A stretch of 64,000 bases of DNA from Candidatus Gastranaerophilales bacterium. GTDB lineage: Bacteria > Cyanobacteriota > Vampirovibrionia > Gastranaerophilales > Gastranaerophilaceae. A model generated the notes under the pieces. That model searched no databases. It worked only from the letters and a program-made list of their open reading frames with translations, and was not told the origin of the DNA. This document shows, piece after piece, positions 18,310-27,826 of this stretch. A program made the position numbers and the translations under genes. The DNA lies in NCBI GenBank assembly GCA_944326565.1, contig CALVEL010000004.1, forward strand, positions 1 through 64,000. The letters run 5' to 3'. How positions within the stretch are numbered: the first letter of the stretch is position 1; each line of letters starts with the position of its first letter.

Positions 18310-18573
18310 ATGATAAGTGTAAAGTTAATGAAAATTTGTGACCGAATGCGTTTACAACTAGGAGCTTTACCAGAAAAAAATATCAAAAGAACTGCTGATA
18401 AAGCAACTAGCTATAAACAAAAACTTTTCAATCAGCAACATCGTTCTAGGCTAGTAAGTTTTGATTTTAGAGAATTTTTTTGCGGTAATTGTGAAATAAG
18501 GCAAAATTATCTAAATAAACAAATACAAGATTCTTTTGAAAAAGAAGCAGATCAAATAAAAGGTATTTTTTAA
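18310..18573 (+). CDS. Small hypothetical protein between nanE and the ROK kinase
   Basis: An 87-aa basic, soluble protein with no recognisable domain and two Cys in F-C-G-N-C-E. It lies 12 nt after nanE and 2 nt before the kinase gene, clearly inside the operon. AAGGG lies 8 nt before the ATG. Function unknown. Confidence 0.65.
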   Translation: MISVKLMKICDRMRLQLGALPEKNIKRTADKATSYKQKLFNQQHRSRLVSFDFREFFCGNCEIRQNYLNKQIQDSFEKEADQIKGIF

Positions 18574-18575
18574 TT

Positions 18576-19517
18576 ATGAAAAAAGCATTATCTATTGATA
18601 TTGGGGGTACTAAAATATACAATACCATCGTCAATGAAATCGGTGAAATTATTGGTGATGTCGAAAAACGTTCTACTCCTAAAACTTTTGAAGGAATAGA
18701 GTCTGTATTGAAAGAAATTATTAATAAATATGAGTCCAGTGTAGATATAATCGCAATAGCAACCGCAGGTGCCGTAAATAATGAAAATACAGGCGTTATC
18801 GGTTCCACCGGTAATATAGCGGAAGGATATTCCAAAATGGATTTTCAAGCCTTGAGTCAAAAGAAAGTATTTGTAGAAAATGATGCAAATGCAGCCGCTT
18901 GGGCGGAGCATATAATAGGTGCATCAAAAGGATGCTCTGATAGTATTATGCTGACATTAGGAACTGGTGTCGGCGGTGGCATTATAGTAAATAATCGTCT
19001 CTTAAAAGGAAAAAATGGTGCTGCTGGCGAGATGCATTTCAAGATGTTTCCGGATAAGCGTAGAAAATGTACATGTGGAGCGTATGACTGCTTTGAGGCT
19101 TATGCATCAGGCACAGGGCTAAGAAAAACAGCAATAGAAGTGACAGCTAATCAAGATGTTACAACTTATGATGTTATCAATGAGATAAATGCTGTATTTG
19201 CCCATCCTGAAACGTTTGTCGGAGAGTCTAAAACTGATATACTTCGCGCTGCCTCTGAAGATAAGTATATTAAAGCTTTTTTAAAATGGCAGGATGATAT
19301 TCTTGCTGGCTGCATTGGGCTTGCAAATATTTTTGATACCTGTGTTATTGTATTATCTGGTTCTATGGCTGAATTTGTGGATACCGATTATATTGAAACC
19401 GAGTTAAATAAAGAAATTGTGACAACTTATACAAAAGTAAAAAAAGCTTCTGCTGGAAATTATTCAGGTATGATAGGTGCAGCCTTGCTTGCATTGAATG
19501 TAGGTATGGAGGGCTAA
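18576..19517 (+). CDS. nanK: ROK family sugar kinase, probable N-acetylmannosamine kinase
   Basis: A 313-aa ROK protein. D-I-G-G-T-K (8-13) binds phosphate, E-N-D (101-103) contains the catalytic Asp, and G-T-G-V-G-G-G lies at 129-135. The zinc motif C-T-C-G-A-Y-D-C-F-E lies at 165-174, preceded by G-E-M-H where most ROK kinases have G-E-I-G-H. Substrate assignment rests on the operon with nanE; glucose or GlcNAc remain possible. No nanA, nagA or nagB is in the window. Confidence 0.8.
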   Translation: MKKALSIDIGGTKIYNTIVNEIGEIIGDVEKRSTPKTFEGIESVLKEIINKYESSVDIIAIATAGAVNNENTGVIGSTGNIAEGYSKMDFQALSQKKVFVENDANAAAWAEHIIGASKGCSDSIMLTLGTGVGGGIIVNNRLLKGKNGAAGEMHFKMFPDKRRKCTCGAYDCFEAYASGTGLRKTAIEVTANQDVTTYDVINEINAVFAHPETFVGESKTDILRAASEDKYIKAFLKWQDDILAGCIGLANIFDTCVIVLSGSMAEFVDTDYIETELNKEIVTTYTKVKKASAGNYSGMIGAALLALNVGMEG

Positions 19518-19522
19518 TTATA

Positions 19523-19741
19523 GTGGGTAAGGCTAAAAAGAGAAGTCTGCATCTAGGTATAAATGATCAATTTGCAAAGTTGTCAAGAACAGAGGCTGTT
19601 GAGTTGGTTGTAAAAAAACTTCAAAAAGGTGATAATGACGTATATTCATTAGTGACTTTGTTTGGGCTTTCAGCTGAGGAAATTCTTGAGGGCGGAGCTA
19701 GTTATGAAGCTGTTAAGGGACTTGGAGGGTTGCTTGGCTGA
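19523..19741 (+). CDS. Small hypothetical protein
   Basis: A 72-aa protein with a GTG start, basic at its N-terminus (G-K-A-K-K-R) and Gly-rich at the end. Its TGA overlaps the next ATG (TGATG at 19739-19743), so it is translationally coupled to the prenyltransferase. The helix pattern around E-A-V-E-L-V-V-K-K-L and S-L-V-T-L-F-G-L-S-A-E-E-I-L could be a small DNA- or protein-binding fold. No family recognised. Confidence 0.65.
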   Translation: MGKAKKRSLHLGINDQFAKLSRTEAVELVVKKLQKGDNDVYSLVTLFGLSAEEILEGGASYEAVKGLGGLLG

Positions 19742-20658
19742 TGAGTGTTAAGGGGGTTATCACCGTTATAAAAAATTCTCGTTGGTATTCAGCCGATATG
19801 ACTGTGTTTTCTTGTTTTGCTTGCTTTTTGTATGCTTTAGGTCATGATGGGAATGTTTTGAATGGTATAATTGCTTTTATTGGAATTCTTTTTGCTCATA
19901 TGGCAACTAATTTATTTGATGATTATTCTGATTACAACGTCATGTTAAAGAATCCAAGAGCCGTTGAATTTGTGCCGGATGTTAAATGTGATTATCTTAG
20001 AAATAATAAAAGCAGTATAAATGATTTAATATTTGTAATTATTTTTTATTGTTTAATAGCAATGCTTGCAGGTTTAGTCTTGTTATTTACAGCTGGGAAA
20101 TTTGTATTTTGGCTTGGTCTGGCAGGCGGATTAATTGTTTTAAGCTATCCTTTATTTTCACGTGTTGGGTTAAGCGAAGTTGCTGTCGGACTTGCATTCG
20201 GTCCTCTTTTGTTTGAGGGAATGTATTATGTTATGACTAAAGAATTTTCTTTAGGTATTTTGCTTTTAGGGCTAGCTATTGTTATGTTTACAATCGGAGT
20301 TATGTATGTCCATACTCTGCTTGATTATGAAAGTGATAAGATTTCTGATAAAAGGACTTTGGCTTTGCGATTTAATAATAAAGATTTTGCCATGAATTTC
20401 TATTGGTTTATCTACAGTTTGGGGTATATATTTCTTTTAGTATTTGTGTTTGTTGAAAAAAGACCTGTTTGTTTGGCTGCTTTTTTAACCTTACCTTTTG
20501 TTTTTGCTCTTTATAAGTCAATATCTGCTTATTCATCGCCTGAAAATTATAGTCGTGATAAGTCTTATCTTACTGTATTAAAAGGTGCGGCTAAATTAAT
20601 GGCTCTTTTTACGTTTTTAATTTCTGTTGGCTTGTTTATTTCGTTGTTTAAAATTTAA
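19741..20658 (+). CDS. UbiA-family prenyltransferase (MenA-like)
   Basis: A 305-aa membrane enzyme with about eight hydrophobic helices. The two Asp-rich motifs of the UbiA superfamily are present: N-L-F-D-D-Y-S-D and D-Y-E-S-D-K-I-S-D-K-R. These bind a prenyl diphosphate through Mg. The closest functional type by pattern is 1,4-dihydroxy-2-naphthoate polyprenyltransferase (menaquinone synthesis), but no men gene is nearby, so the acceptor is uncertain. Confidence 0.8.
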   Translation: MSVKGVITVIKNSRWYSADMTVFSCFACFLYALGHDGNVLNGIIAFIGILFAHMATNLFDDYSDYNVMLKNPRAVEFVPDVKCDYLRNNKSSINDLIFVIIFYCLIAMLAGLVLLFTAGKFVFWLGLAGGLIVLSYPLFSRVGLSEVAVGLAFGPLLFEGMYYVMTKEFSLGILLLGLAIVMFTIGVMYVHTLLDYESDKISDKRTLALRFNNKDFAMNFYWFIYSLGYIFLLVFVFVEKRPVCLAAFLTLPFVFALYKSISAYSSPENYSRDKSYLTVLKGAAKLMALFTFLISVGLFISLFKI

Positions 20659-20808
20659 TTGGATAATCTTTTGAAATTTTCGAAGCCACAGTATTCTATT
20701 AGCGCAAGTTATTGAGTTTGAATTTTTTGATAATTGTAGCTTGTTATTTAAAAAAGATTTTCTCCATGCTACACTTGTTATATAAGCATTATATGATGAG
20801 GTTAAGTT

Positions 20809-22137
20809 ATGAATGAGAGTACAAATCAATTTTTAAGGCCAATTACTTTAAGAAGGAATGACAAAGGAAATTTAGAAATAGGCGGCTGTGATGTTGTTGG
20901 TTTGGTTCAACAATATGGAACACCTCTATATGTGATTGATGAAAAAACTTTGAGAAATATTTGTGTGGATTATAAAAAAGCATTTGCAAAATATGATAAA
21001 GTTAATATGATGTTTGCCTCAAAATCACTTTGTACTCTTGCTACCTCGCTTATCTTAGCTCAGGAAGGTTTTGGCTTTGACGTTGTGTCTGGCGGTGAAA
21101 TTTATACTGTCTATAAATCAGGTGCAGATATGAATAAAGTTCTTTTTAATGGTAATAATAAATCTTACGATGAGCTTGCGCTTGCTATAGAATTAGGTGT
21201 CGGTAGAATATCTGCAGATAACTTTTTGGAATTGGATTTGTTAAACGAAATTGCAAAATCAGAAAATAAAACAGTAGATATTTTACTTAGAATTACCCCA
21301 GGGATTGAGTGCCATACTCATGAATATATCCAAACAGGTCATTTGGATTCAAAATTCGGATTTGATTTGACACAACTTGATGAAGCGGTTGATTTAGTAT
21401 TAAATTCTTATACAAATTTGAAATTACATGGGCTGCACGCTCATATAGGGTCTCAAATTTTTGAAACACAAGTCTACCATGATGAAATTGAAATTTTGGT
21501 AAAAGAAATAGCAAGACTTGATGAAAAATTTGGAATAAAATTGGATGAAATAAATATAGGAGGCGGATTGGGGGTAAAATATACAGAAACTGATTATCCG
21601 CCGTCAACTTATGAGATAGCTGATGTAATTATAGACAGTTTGCAAAAAAGTATAAAAAAATACGGTATAGAATCTCCATCTTTGTTTATAGAACCTGGCA
21701 GAAGTATAATTTCAACTTCAGGTGTTACTTTGTACACAATAGGAAGCTCCAAACAAGTGCCTAAGGGTAGAAAATATGTTGCAGTAGACGGCGGTATGGC
21801 TGACAACCCCAGACCTTCAATGTATCAAGCTAAGTATTTTGCTGAAATTGCTAATTCAAAAGAAGAGGATACTTTACAAACTGTAACAATTGCAGGCAGA
21901 TTTTGCGAAAGCGGTGATATTTTGATAAAAGATATTGCACTTCCTCAACCCTCTGAAGGGGATATTTTATGCGTTTATAATACAGGTGCATACAATTATT
22001 CAATGGCTTCAAACTACAACAGAGTACAAAAATCTCAAATGGTTCTTGTAAATAATTCAAAATCTGATATTATAGTAAATAGAGAGACACTAGAGGATTT
22101 AATTTCTCATGATGTAATCCCGGATAGGTTAAAGTAA
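20809..22137 (+). CDS. lysA: Diaminopimelate decarboxylase
   Basis: A 442-aa PLP enzyme of the alanine-racemase fold that makes L-lysine from meso-diaminopimelate. The PLP lysine is in F-A-S-K-S (K72). Other marks are D-V-V-S-G-G-E, H-A-H-I-G-S-Q, N-I-G-G-G-L-G, E-P-G-R, and G-R-F-C-E-S-G-D near the C-terminus. GATGAGG lies before the ATG. Its TAA overlaps the cdaA ATG by one base (TAATG), so lysA and cdaA are coupled. The 150 nt upstream hold its promoter; I see no lysine-riboswitch signature there. Confidence 0.96.
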   Translation: MNESTNQFLRPITLRRNDKGNLEIGGCDVVGLVQQYGTPLYVIDEKTLRNICVDYKKAFAKYDKVNMMFASKSLCTLATSLILAQEGFGFDVVSGGEIYTVYKSGADMNKVLFNGNNKSYDELALAIELGVGRISADNFLELDLLNEIAKSENKTVDILLRITPGIECHTHEYIQTGHLDSKFGFDLTQLDEAVDLVLNSYTNLKLHGLHAHIGSQIFETQVYHDEIEILVKEIARLDEKFGIKLDEINIGGGLGVKYTETDYPPSTYEIADVIIDSLQKSIKKYGIESPSLFIEPGRSIISTSGVTLYTIGSSKQVPKGRKYVAVDGGMADNPRPSMYQAKYFAEIANSKEEDTLQTVTIAGRFCESGDILIKDIALPQPSEGDILCVYNTGAYNYSMASNYNRVQKSQMVLVNNSKSDIIVNRETLEDLISHDVIPDRLK

Positions 22138-23039
22138 TGTTTGATGAACTTCTAAAATATCTTCAAATGCAAGTAGGTATGATGGACTTGTCTTTTAGCG
22201 GTACAAATGTCCTTGAAATCCTTGTAATTGCTGTTATATTGTTGGTATTTTATACAAAATTCATAAAAAATACTCAATCTGAAAAATTTGTAAAAGGTGC
22301 TTTTGTCCTTGTATTTTTATGGGTGTTTTCAGAAGTTTTGGTAAGATTTGATTTAAAAATACTTGGTGTATTCTTGAAGTCAATAGTTACCCTTGTATCA
22401 TTGAGTTTGATTGTTATATTCCAGCCTGAATTGAGAAGATTTTTAGGTTATTTGGGACAGGTTGATTTTATTACAAAATTTTTTGGTAATAAAAATGCAC
22501 CAAAAGATGAAAAAATTGATGTTATAAAGGAACTGATTGAAGCCGTTAAGTTTTTATCAAAAACTCATACCGGAGCTTTAATTGTATTCCAAAGTGATTT
22601 GAGTAATACCTATTATGATGTTGGTACAAAACTTAATGCAGATTTATCAACAGAACTTTTACTGACTATATTTCACCCTAATACCCCATTGCATGATGGC
22701 GCTGTTGTTATTAATGGCAGTAAAATTATTTCTGCAGGAGTGCTATTGCCGCTAACTGAGGATCCTAAACTCAGTTGGAAATATGGTACAAGGCATCGTG
22801 CTGCTATTGGAATGACTGAGACTAGTGATGCTGCCTGTCTGGTTGTCTCTGAAGAGACTGGAGATGTATCAGTTGCTCTTGATGGTACTTTAAAAAAATA
22901 TGAGGATCTTGTTTCCTTGAAACAGGATTTGGAAAGAATTCTTGGTTATAAAAATATAGAGGATGAAAGCTCTAAGAAAACCATATTTAAAATTAACAAT
23001 TTATTAGCTATCAGAAAGACAAATTCTGATAAAAATTAA
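22137..23039 (+). CDS. cdaA: Diadenylate cyclase CdaA
   Basis: A 300-aa membrane-bound enzyme that condenses two ATP into c-di-AMP. Three N-terminal membrane helices (about 27-92) precede the DAC domain with L-H-D-G-A (185-189) and G-T-R-H-R (217-221), the two catalytic motifs. It is coupled to lysA by a one-base overlap. The usual partners cdaR and glmM do not follow; a YitT-type gene does. A matching c-di-AMP phosphodiesterase gene (pgpH) lies 5 kb downstream. Confidence 0.95.
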   Translation: MFDELLKYLQMQVGMMDLSFSGTNVLEILVIAVILLVFYTKFIKNTQSEKFVKGAFVLVFLWVFSEVLVRFDLKILGVFLKSIVTLVSLSLIVIFQPELRRFLGYLGQVDFITKFFGNKNAPKDEKIDVIKELIEAVKFLSKTHTGALIVFQSDLSNTYYDVGTKLNADLSTELLLTIFHPNTPLHDGAVVINGSKIISAGVLLPLTEDPKLSWKYGTRHRAAIGMTETSDAACLVVSEETGDVSVALDGTLKKYEDLVSLKQDLERILGYKNIEDESSKKTIFKINNLLAIRKTNSDKN

Positions 23040-23056
23040 TAGAAAGAAGTTTTGTA

Positions 23057-23929
23057 ATGCCTGAAAAGAAAATGACAATAAAAGAAAAATTTTTATTTAT
23101 TGTAAATAAATTGTTTTTTCTTACATTAGGTGCTTTCATAGCTTCGTTTGCACTTGAATGTTTCCTAGTTCCAAACAATATCATTGATGGGGGTATTGTT
23201 GGTGTATCAATGATTTTGAGTTATATTACCAAGTATAATTTAGGATTATTGATTTTTGTTATAAATATCCCATTTATTCTTTTGGCTTTTACCAAAATGG
23301 GAAAATATTTTGTATTTCAGACTTTGTATGCGGTCTCAATGCTTGCAATAGGTATTAATATATTCCAGGCTCATCATATAACTGATGATTTGCTTTTAGC
23401 GACTGTGTTCGGGGGGATTATTTTAGGTACAGGGGTGGGTATTGTATTGAAAAATGAGGGCTCTCTTGATGGAACTGAAATTATGTCTTTGGTTTTGTCT
23501 AAAAAATTCGGATTCTCAGTTGGTGAAATAATTATGGGATTCAATGTCTTTATTTATTTTGGAGCGGGGCTTGTATTCGGTTGGAATAAAGCAATGTATT
23601 CGGTTTTGACGTATTTTATAGCTTATCGAGTAATAGATATCGTATTGGAAGGTCTAAATTCATCAAAATCTGTCGAGATAATAAGTGATAAAGCTTATGA
23701 TATAGGACAAGAGCTGATTGATAGATTTGAAATAAGTGTTACTTATTTAAAAGGTATTGGCGGGTATTCAAAAACAGAAAAAACAATAATTTATTGTGTA
23801 ATTTCACGTCTTGAGCTTGCAAAATTGAAAGAAGTTGTGAAAGAATTCGATCCAAAGGCATTTATTTCTATTGTAGATGTCCATGAAGCATATGGCTCCA
23901 GAATGAGTAAGCATATTGATAAAATTTAA
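23057..23929 (+). CDS. YitT family membrane protein (DUF2179 C-terminal domain)
   Basis: A 290-aa protein with about five or six membrane helices (to about residue 200) and a cytosolic C-terminal DUF2179 domain. Family marks are F-L-V-P-N-N-I-I-D-G-G-I-V-G-V-S, the G-S-L-D-G-T-E-I block and the terminal V-D-V-H-E. AGAAAGAAG precedes the ATG and it is 17 nt after cdaA. The family's function is not established. Confidence 0.88.
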   Translation: MPEKKMTIKEKFLFIVNKLFFLTLGAFIASFALECFLVPNNIIDGGIVGVSMILSYITKYNLGLLIFVINIPFILLAFTKMGKYFVFQTLYAVSMLAIGINIFQAHHITDDLLLATVFGGIILGTGVGIVLKNEGSLDGTEIMSLVLSKKFGFSVGEIIMGFNVFIYFGAGLVFGWNKAMYSVLTYFIAYRVIDIVLEGLNSSKSVEIISDKAYDIGQELIDRFEISVTYLKGIGGYSKTEKTIIYCVISRLELAKLKEVVKEFDPKAFISIVDVHEAYGSRMSKHIDKI

Positions 23930-24013
23930 CATATAGACAAGCTTATAAAAATATATTATACTTATATAAGTTTATAAATACTGATAGTTTGTTATAGGAC
24001 AGAAGGATATAAA

Positions 24014-24361
24014 ATGGCAAAAAATTTAGACACAGTACCTATAGAAGTAAGTATATTAACGGTGGATCATGACATAAAGGGTATAGTTCATGTATCAAAA
24101 TATACGAATACAAACCGCGAGCTTACGGATTTGTTGAATGATAAGGAAAGACGTTTTTTAGCTGTTACAAATGCTGAAATTTATCCGAGAAATTCAAATC
24201 AATCACCGAGAAAATACAATTTTCTTGAAATTCATATGGATTATGTTCTTATGGTTCATCCATCGACTCAGGCTGTGTTTAAAGATTCGGGTAAAACACA
24301 GGAAGATATTGCACGTTTCAGAGATTTACGGATGAAGTTGAATCAGACAAAACCGTTTTAA
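24014..24361 (+). CDS. Small soluble protein, DUF6812-like
   Basis: A 115-aa protein that reads as a small beta-barrel: a strand I-K-G-I-V-H-V, then R-E-L-T-D-L-L-N-D, then R-F-L-A-V-T-N-A-E-I. This resembles the DUF6812 type of bacterial and cyanobacterial proteins. AGAAGGATATAAA precedes the ATG. It stands alone, ending in a strong terminator. Function unknown. Confidence 0.7.
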   Translation: MAKNLDTVPIEVSILTVDHDIKGIVHVSKYTNTNRELTDLLNDKERRFLAVTNAEIYPRNSNQSPRKYNFLEIHMDYVLMVHPSTQAVFKDSGKTQEDIARFRDLRMKLNQTKPF

Positions 24362-24369
24362 AATTAGTG

Positions 24370-24396
24370 AAAAGGTGCATAAAAAGCACCTTTTTT
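24370..24396 (+). terminator. Rho-independent terminator
   Basis: AAAAGGTGC (24370-24378) pairs with GCACCTTTT (24386-24394) and runs into a T-tract. Confidence 0.9.
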
Positions 24397-24423
24397 AGTA
24401 TATTAGTTTAAAGGAGTTTATAT

Positions 24424-25377
24424 ATGAAGGTATTGCTTGTTGATAATGTGAATAAAATCGCAGAAGATATTTTAGAAAATGCAAATATTGAAACTGTGGT
24501 ATTGAAAAGTCAAACCACAGAGGAATTATCTAAAATAATTGAAGATTATGACGGAATTATTTTGAGAAATCGTACTCATATTGATAAGGAAGTACTTGAG
24601 CATGCAAAGAAACTTAAAATTATAGCTCGAGCCGGTGTTGGAGTTGACAATATTGATGTGGAAGCTGCCACTGCTAGAGGTATATGGGTGGTAAACTCCC
24701 CTGATGGTAATACTGAAGCTACTGCTGAGCATACTGTAGCGATGATACTTGCATTATCAAGAAATATACCTCAATCATTTGAACATCTTAAAAATGGTGT
24801 GTTTGAGCGAACAAAATTTATAGGAAATGAATTATTGGGAAAAACTATTGGGATTGTCGGGTTTGGTAAAATAGGATCACGAGTTGCTGAAATCCTAAAA
24901 GTTTTTGGCATGCAAATATTTATATATGATCCTTTCGCAAATAAAGAAAAAGTTGAAAAATTTGGATATAGAATTTTTGAAAATTTAGATGATATGTTGC
25001 CGTTAATCGACTATTTGACAGTTCATGTCCCAAAGAATAAAGATACTTTGAATATGATTGATGAAAAAAATATTTATAAGCTTAAAAAAGGTGCAAAGAT
25101 TATAAATTGTGCAAGAGGCGGAATTATAAATGAATATGCATTGAAAAAAGCTATTGAGGAAAAATACATTTTTGGTGCCGCCCTAGATGTATTTGTTGAT
25201 GAGCCAGAAATTGATAAATGTCCATTGTATAATTTTTCAGATAAAGTAATAATTGTACCGCATCTCGGAGCTAGCACAATTGAAGCTCAAACGAAAGTTG
25301 CAAAAGATGTTGCAGAACAGGTAGCTGATGTATTTAAGGGGGTATTACCTAAAACTCCTGTAAATCAAATTATTTAA
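24424..25377 (+). CDS. serA: D-3-phosphoglycerate dehydrogenase, short form
   Basis: A 317-aa NAD-dependent 2-hydroxyacid dehydrogenase, the first enzyme of serine synthesis. It shows R-A-G-V-G-V-D-N-I-D, the Rossmann motif G-I-V-G-F-G-K-I-G, I-N-C-A-R-G-G-I-I-N-E with the substrate Arg, and the catalytic His in H-L-G-A-S-T. It lacks the C-terminal ACT domain that gives serine feedback. AAAGGAG lies before the ATG. Its stop codon region overlaps the end of the convergent gene by 8 nt. Other 2-hydroxyacid specificity is possible. Confidence 0.88.
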   Translation: MKVLLVDNVNKIAEDILENANIETVVLKSQTTEELSKIIEDYDGIILRNRTHIDKEVLEHAKKLKIIARAGVGVDNIDVEAATARGIWVVNSPDGNTEATAEHTVAMILALSRNIPQSFEHLKNGVFERTKFIGNELLGKTIGIVGFGKIGSRVAEILKVFGMQIFIYDPFANKEKVEKFGYRIFENLDDMLPLIDYLTVHVPKNKDTLNMIDEKNIYKLKKGAKIINCARGGIINEYALKKAIEEKYIFGAALDVFVDEPEIDKCPLYNFSDKVIIVPHLGASTIEAQTKVAKDVAEQVADVFKGVLPKTPVNQII

Positions 25378-26077
25378 CAATATTTAATTTGTTAGCACAA
25401 ACTTGCTCTTTCACTTTTTCGCTTGCAGGAGTATGAGTGTCATAAGTGTTTTTGGTATCCTTATGAATTTGAGCAGGTTTGTCGTTTCTACACATCCATT
25501 CTTTAGTTTTATCAGCAAGCGGGGTAGCTATAAATGGTGTTAAAATTCTCTTACCAACTGTTGTTGCTGCGATTAAAGTTGTTAACGTACCAAGAGCAGC
25601 AATAGCTGAGTTTTTGTAATCGGCAAATGCTTTGTGGAATTCTTGATTGCCTTTGACTTTACCTCTGAGGTGATCCCTTGATTCCATGATTGCCTGTACA
25701 CTTTTTGAAGACTGTCTGTTAAATAATTTTCCAAACATTTTGTTAAACATTTTTTCTTGGAATACTTTTTTAGAAATTGTATAAGTCATTAAAACTTGTA
25801 GCAAAATCATCAGACCGCCGTTAGCTAAATCAAGTGCTGCGACAAATTTTCTTTTATCTTCAGGGATTTCTTTGTTATTTAAACTTTGTTTTACGTATAA
25901 ATAGCATCCAAAGCCGTCTTTCAATACAATTGAAGCGACACCTAATCCTGCAATCCAAGCAGAGTTTGCTTTGGGATCTTGAAATTTTGAACAAACTGTA
26001 TTTTGTACATATGGAAGACGTGAAAACCATCTGTTTACTGATTTAATGCCATTACCAATCGGAGATACTATACTCAT
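25370..26077 (-). CDS. Unknown membrane-associated protein, second gene of a pair
   Basis: A 235-aa protein with two or three moderately hydrophobic stretches (around W-I-A-G-L-G-V-A-S-I-V-L, G-G-L-M-I-L-L-Q-V-L-M and A-A-L-G-T-L-T-T-L-I-A-A) and a hydrophilic Cys-containing tail. It starts M-S-I-V-S-P-I-G. Its ATG overlaps the TGA of the upstream gene (ATGA at 26074-26077), so the two are translationally coupled and may form a complex. No family recognised. Confidence 0.7.
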   Translation of the reverse strand: MSIVSPIGNGIKSVNRWFSRLPYVQNTVCSKFQDPKANSAWIAGLGVASIVLKDGFGCYLYVKQSLNNKEIPEDKRKFVAALDLANGGLMILLQVLMTYTISKKVFQEKMFNKMFGKLFNRQSSKSVQAIMESRDHLRGKVKGNQEFHKAFADYKNSAIAALGTLTTLIAATTVGKRILTPFIATPLADKTKEWMCRNDKPAQIHKDTKNTYDTHTPASEKVKEQVCANKLNIVK

Positions 26078-27495
26078 GATTTAACCTCCGTTTGTTTATT
26101 TGCTTTATTTACAAGATCTTTTATTTCATTAGGATGTTTTTTGTTAGAAAGATTAGGAAATACAGCATCCATAAATTTAGGATAAGTCCAGTTTAGCAAC
26201 CAACAACTAAGTGGTAATATCAATAAGGATACTCTTAATCCTGTCAGTTGTTTATGCGCTTTTAAGTTATTTTTAATTCTATCCTGCAACAGTTTTGAAA
26301 TTTCTTTTGAAAATTTAAATTTTGCTAATCTATGTCCCTTATCCTGTTCGATTACACTGTCAAGATAGTTCTCTATATTACTCATGCTCTCTTTTTTCGT
26401 GACCATTTCTTTCATTTTGTTGAGAACATTAATTTCAGAATTTATGGGATTTATTCTTTTTTCAGTTTCCCAGTTTTTAACAAATTCTACAACTTCTTCT
26501 TTTGAGGTAAGAGTATGTTCCGTTGTGTAAAAATCTATATCTCTTAGGATACCGTCTAGTTTAGCTTTTATTGCAGTTTTTAAATCTTTAGTATTATTAC
26601 CTCTTCTTTCAAGTATTTCATTAAATATTGAAATTAGTTCTGGATCTTTATTTTTATGTAATTTTTTTAGATTTTTAACTTCTTTTCTTACCTCACTTGG
26701 AGCGCTTGTTCCATTTAATTTATCACTTAGTTTTTGGAAAATTTCTCTAGCTTCTTGAGTATTGTTTCTATAATATTCGGCTCTTTGAATTTTTTTAGGT
26801 ATTGTAATTTCGTTACATTTTTTTAATTCGGCATTTGCATCTGCTAGTTTACTATCAATTACATCCTCTTGAAGTTTTCTGTAATTTTTCTCAGACATTT
26901 CAAAAGTTTGTCCGTTATCTTTATTCATCACAATCTTATCTTCTTTTATCATTCGAATAAGATTATCTTGTTGGGCCGTCATTTTTTGTTTAACCATTTG
27001 TGATATTTGGTTTTTTGTAGCATAAGGATATTGGTGTTTAATAATTTTTTCTATATATGATTTGTCTTGGAATAAAGTCTTATTGTAGTTTTCATCGTAG
27101 TATCCGTTGTTAGCTAATCTGTCAATCATCCTGTTAAAAGGAATTGTAACACCTACTTGTGTAACTATTGCTAATACTGCAGATACCGGCTGCCTCCAAG
27201 CTGAGTAGGTTCTTGTATCTTCATCTGTTTTTGATAAAGGGTTCCATTTAATAAAAATAGGTGCAACTAAACCTGTACCTATTGCATTTATTAATATATT
27301 TTGTACTTCACCCATGTTGTCGCTGACTTTTTTCATGCCTTTTATTATTGGAGGCATGAACGTTTTTATCTCTTCTTTCATATTTAAATTAGCGGCTTTA
27401 TTAGGGATAGTACCTGTAAAGCTGTATTTGTAAGCTCTTTGTTGCTTTACTGGATTTGAATTATTAATTCCTAATTTTACATTTTCTACTTTCAT
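26074..27495 (-). CDS. Unknown membrane-associated protein with central coiled-coil region
   Basis: A 473-aa protein from ATG 27495 (an upstream ATG at 27510 is less likely). The N-terminus carries the short motif Y-S-F-T-G-T seen in other unknown proteins here. Two hydrophobic segments follow (near 65-85 and 105-125), then about 280 charged helical residues, then a C-terminal hydrophobic segment (S-L-L-I-L-P-L-S-C-W-L-L). The block N-P-L-S-K-T-D-E-D-T-R-T-Y-S-A-W-R-Q-P between the first two segments looks strongly constrained. No signal peptide. No known family. Confidence 0.7.
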   Translation of the reverse strand: MKVENVKLGINNSNPVKQQRAYKYSFTGTIPNKAANLNMKEEIKTFMPPIIKGMKKVSDNMGEVQNILINAIGTGLVAPIFIKWNPLSKTDEDTRTYSAWRQPVSAVLAIVTQVGVTIPFNRMIDRLANNGYYDENYNKTLFQDKSYIEKIIKHQYPYATKNQISQMVKQKMTAQQDNLIRMIKEDKIVMNKDNGQTFEMSEKNYRKLQEDVIDSKLADANAELKKCNEITIPKKIQRAEYYRNNTQEAREIFQKLSDKLNGTSAPSEVRKEVKNLKKLHKNKDPELISIFNEILERRGNNTKDLKTAIKAKLDGILRDIDFYTTEHTLTSKEEVVEFVKNWETEKRINPINSEINVLNKMKEMVTKKESMSNIENYLDSVIEQDKGHRLAKFKFSKEISKLLQDRIKNNLKAHKQLTGLRVSLLILPLSCWLLNWTYPKFMDAVFPNLSNKKHPNEIKDLVNKANKQTEVKS

Positions 27496-27826
27496 CACTT
27501 CACCAAACAATGAAACCTTCTATATATATATAGGTTTAAACATAATAAAAATTGCTATTTTTTTTGTATTTATTAAGTTTTGTAAATAGCTAAAAAATAC
27601 TATGAAAAACGCTAAATTTGTGCTTTTTTAAAAATTATTATTTATAGATTTTCTCATTGTCCAAACTAATTTTAAAATACAATAATCATAATATTTCTAT
27701 ATGAATTGTTTTTTTAGCAAGAGAATTATATAATAAAAGAGATTTTTTTTACAGACTATTCAAATACTTGAAAAATAAATGGGAAGTAATAAAATAATTG
27801 TAAATATTGAGAGGGATATAAATTAA
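27496..27826. other. Gene-free AT-rich region upstream of pgpH
   Basis: A 331-nt stretch without a credible ORF. It contains the divergent promoters of the 26074-27495 gene and pgpH, a (TA) run near 27522-27530, and one copy (27565-27585) of a 21-nt sequence repeated exactly at 41232-41252. I see no clear terminator or RNA gene. Confidence 0.6.
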
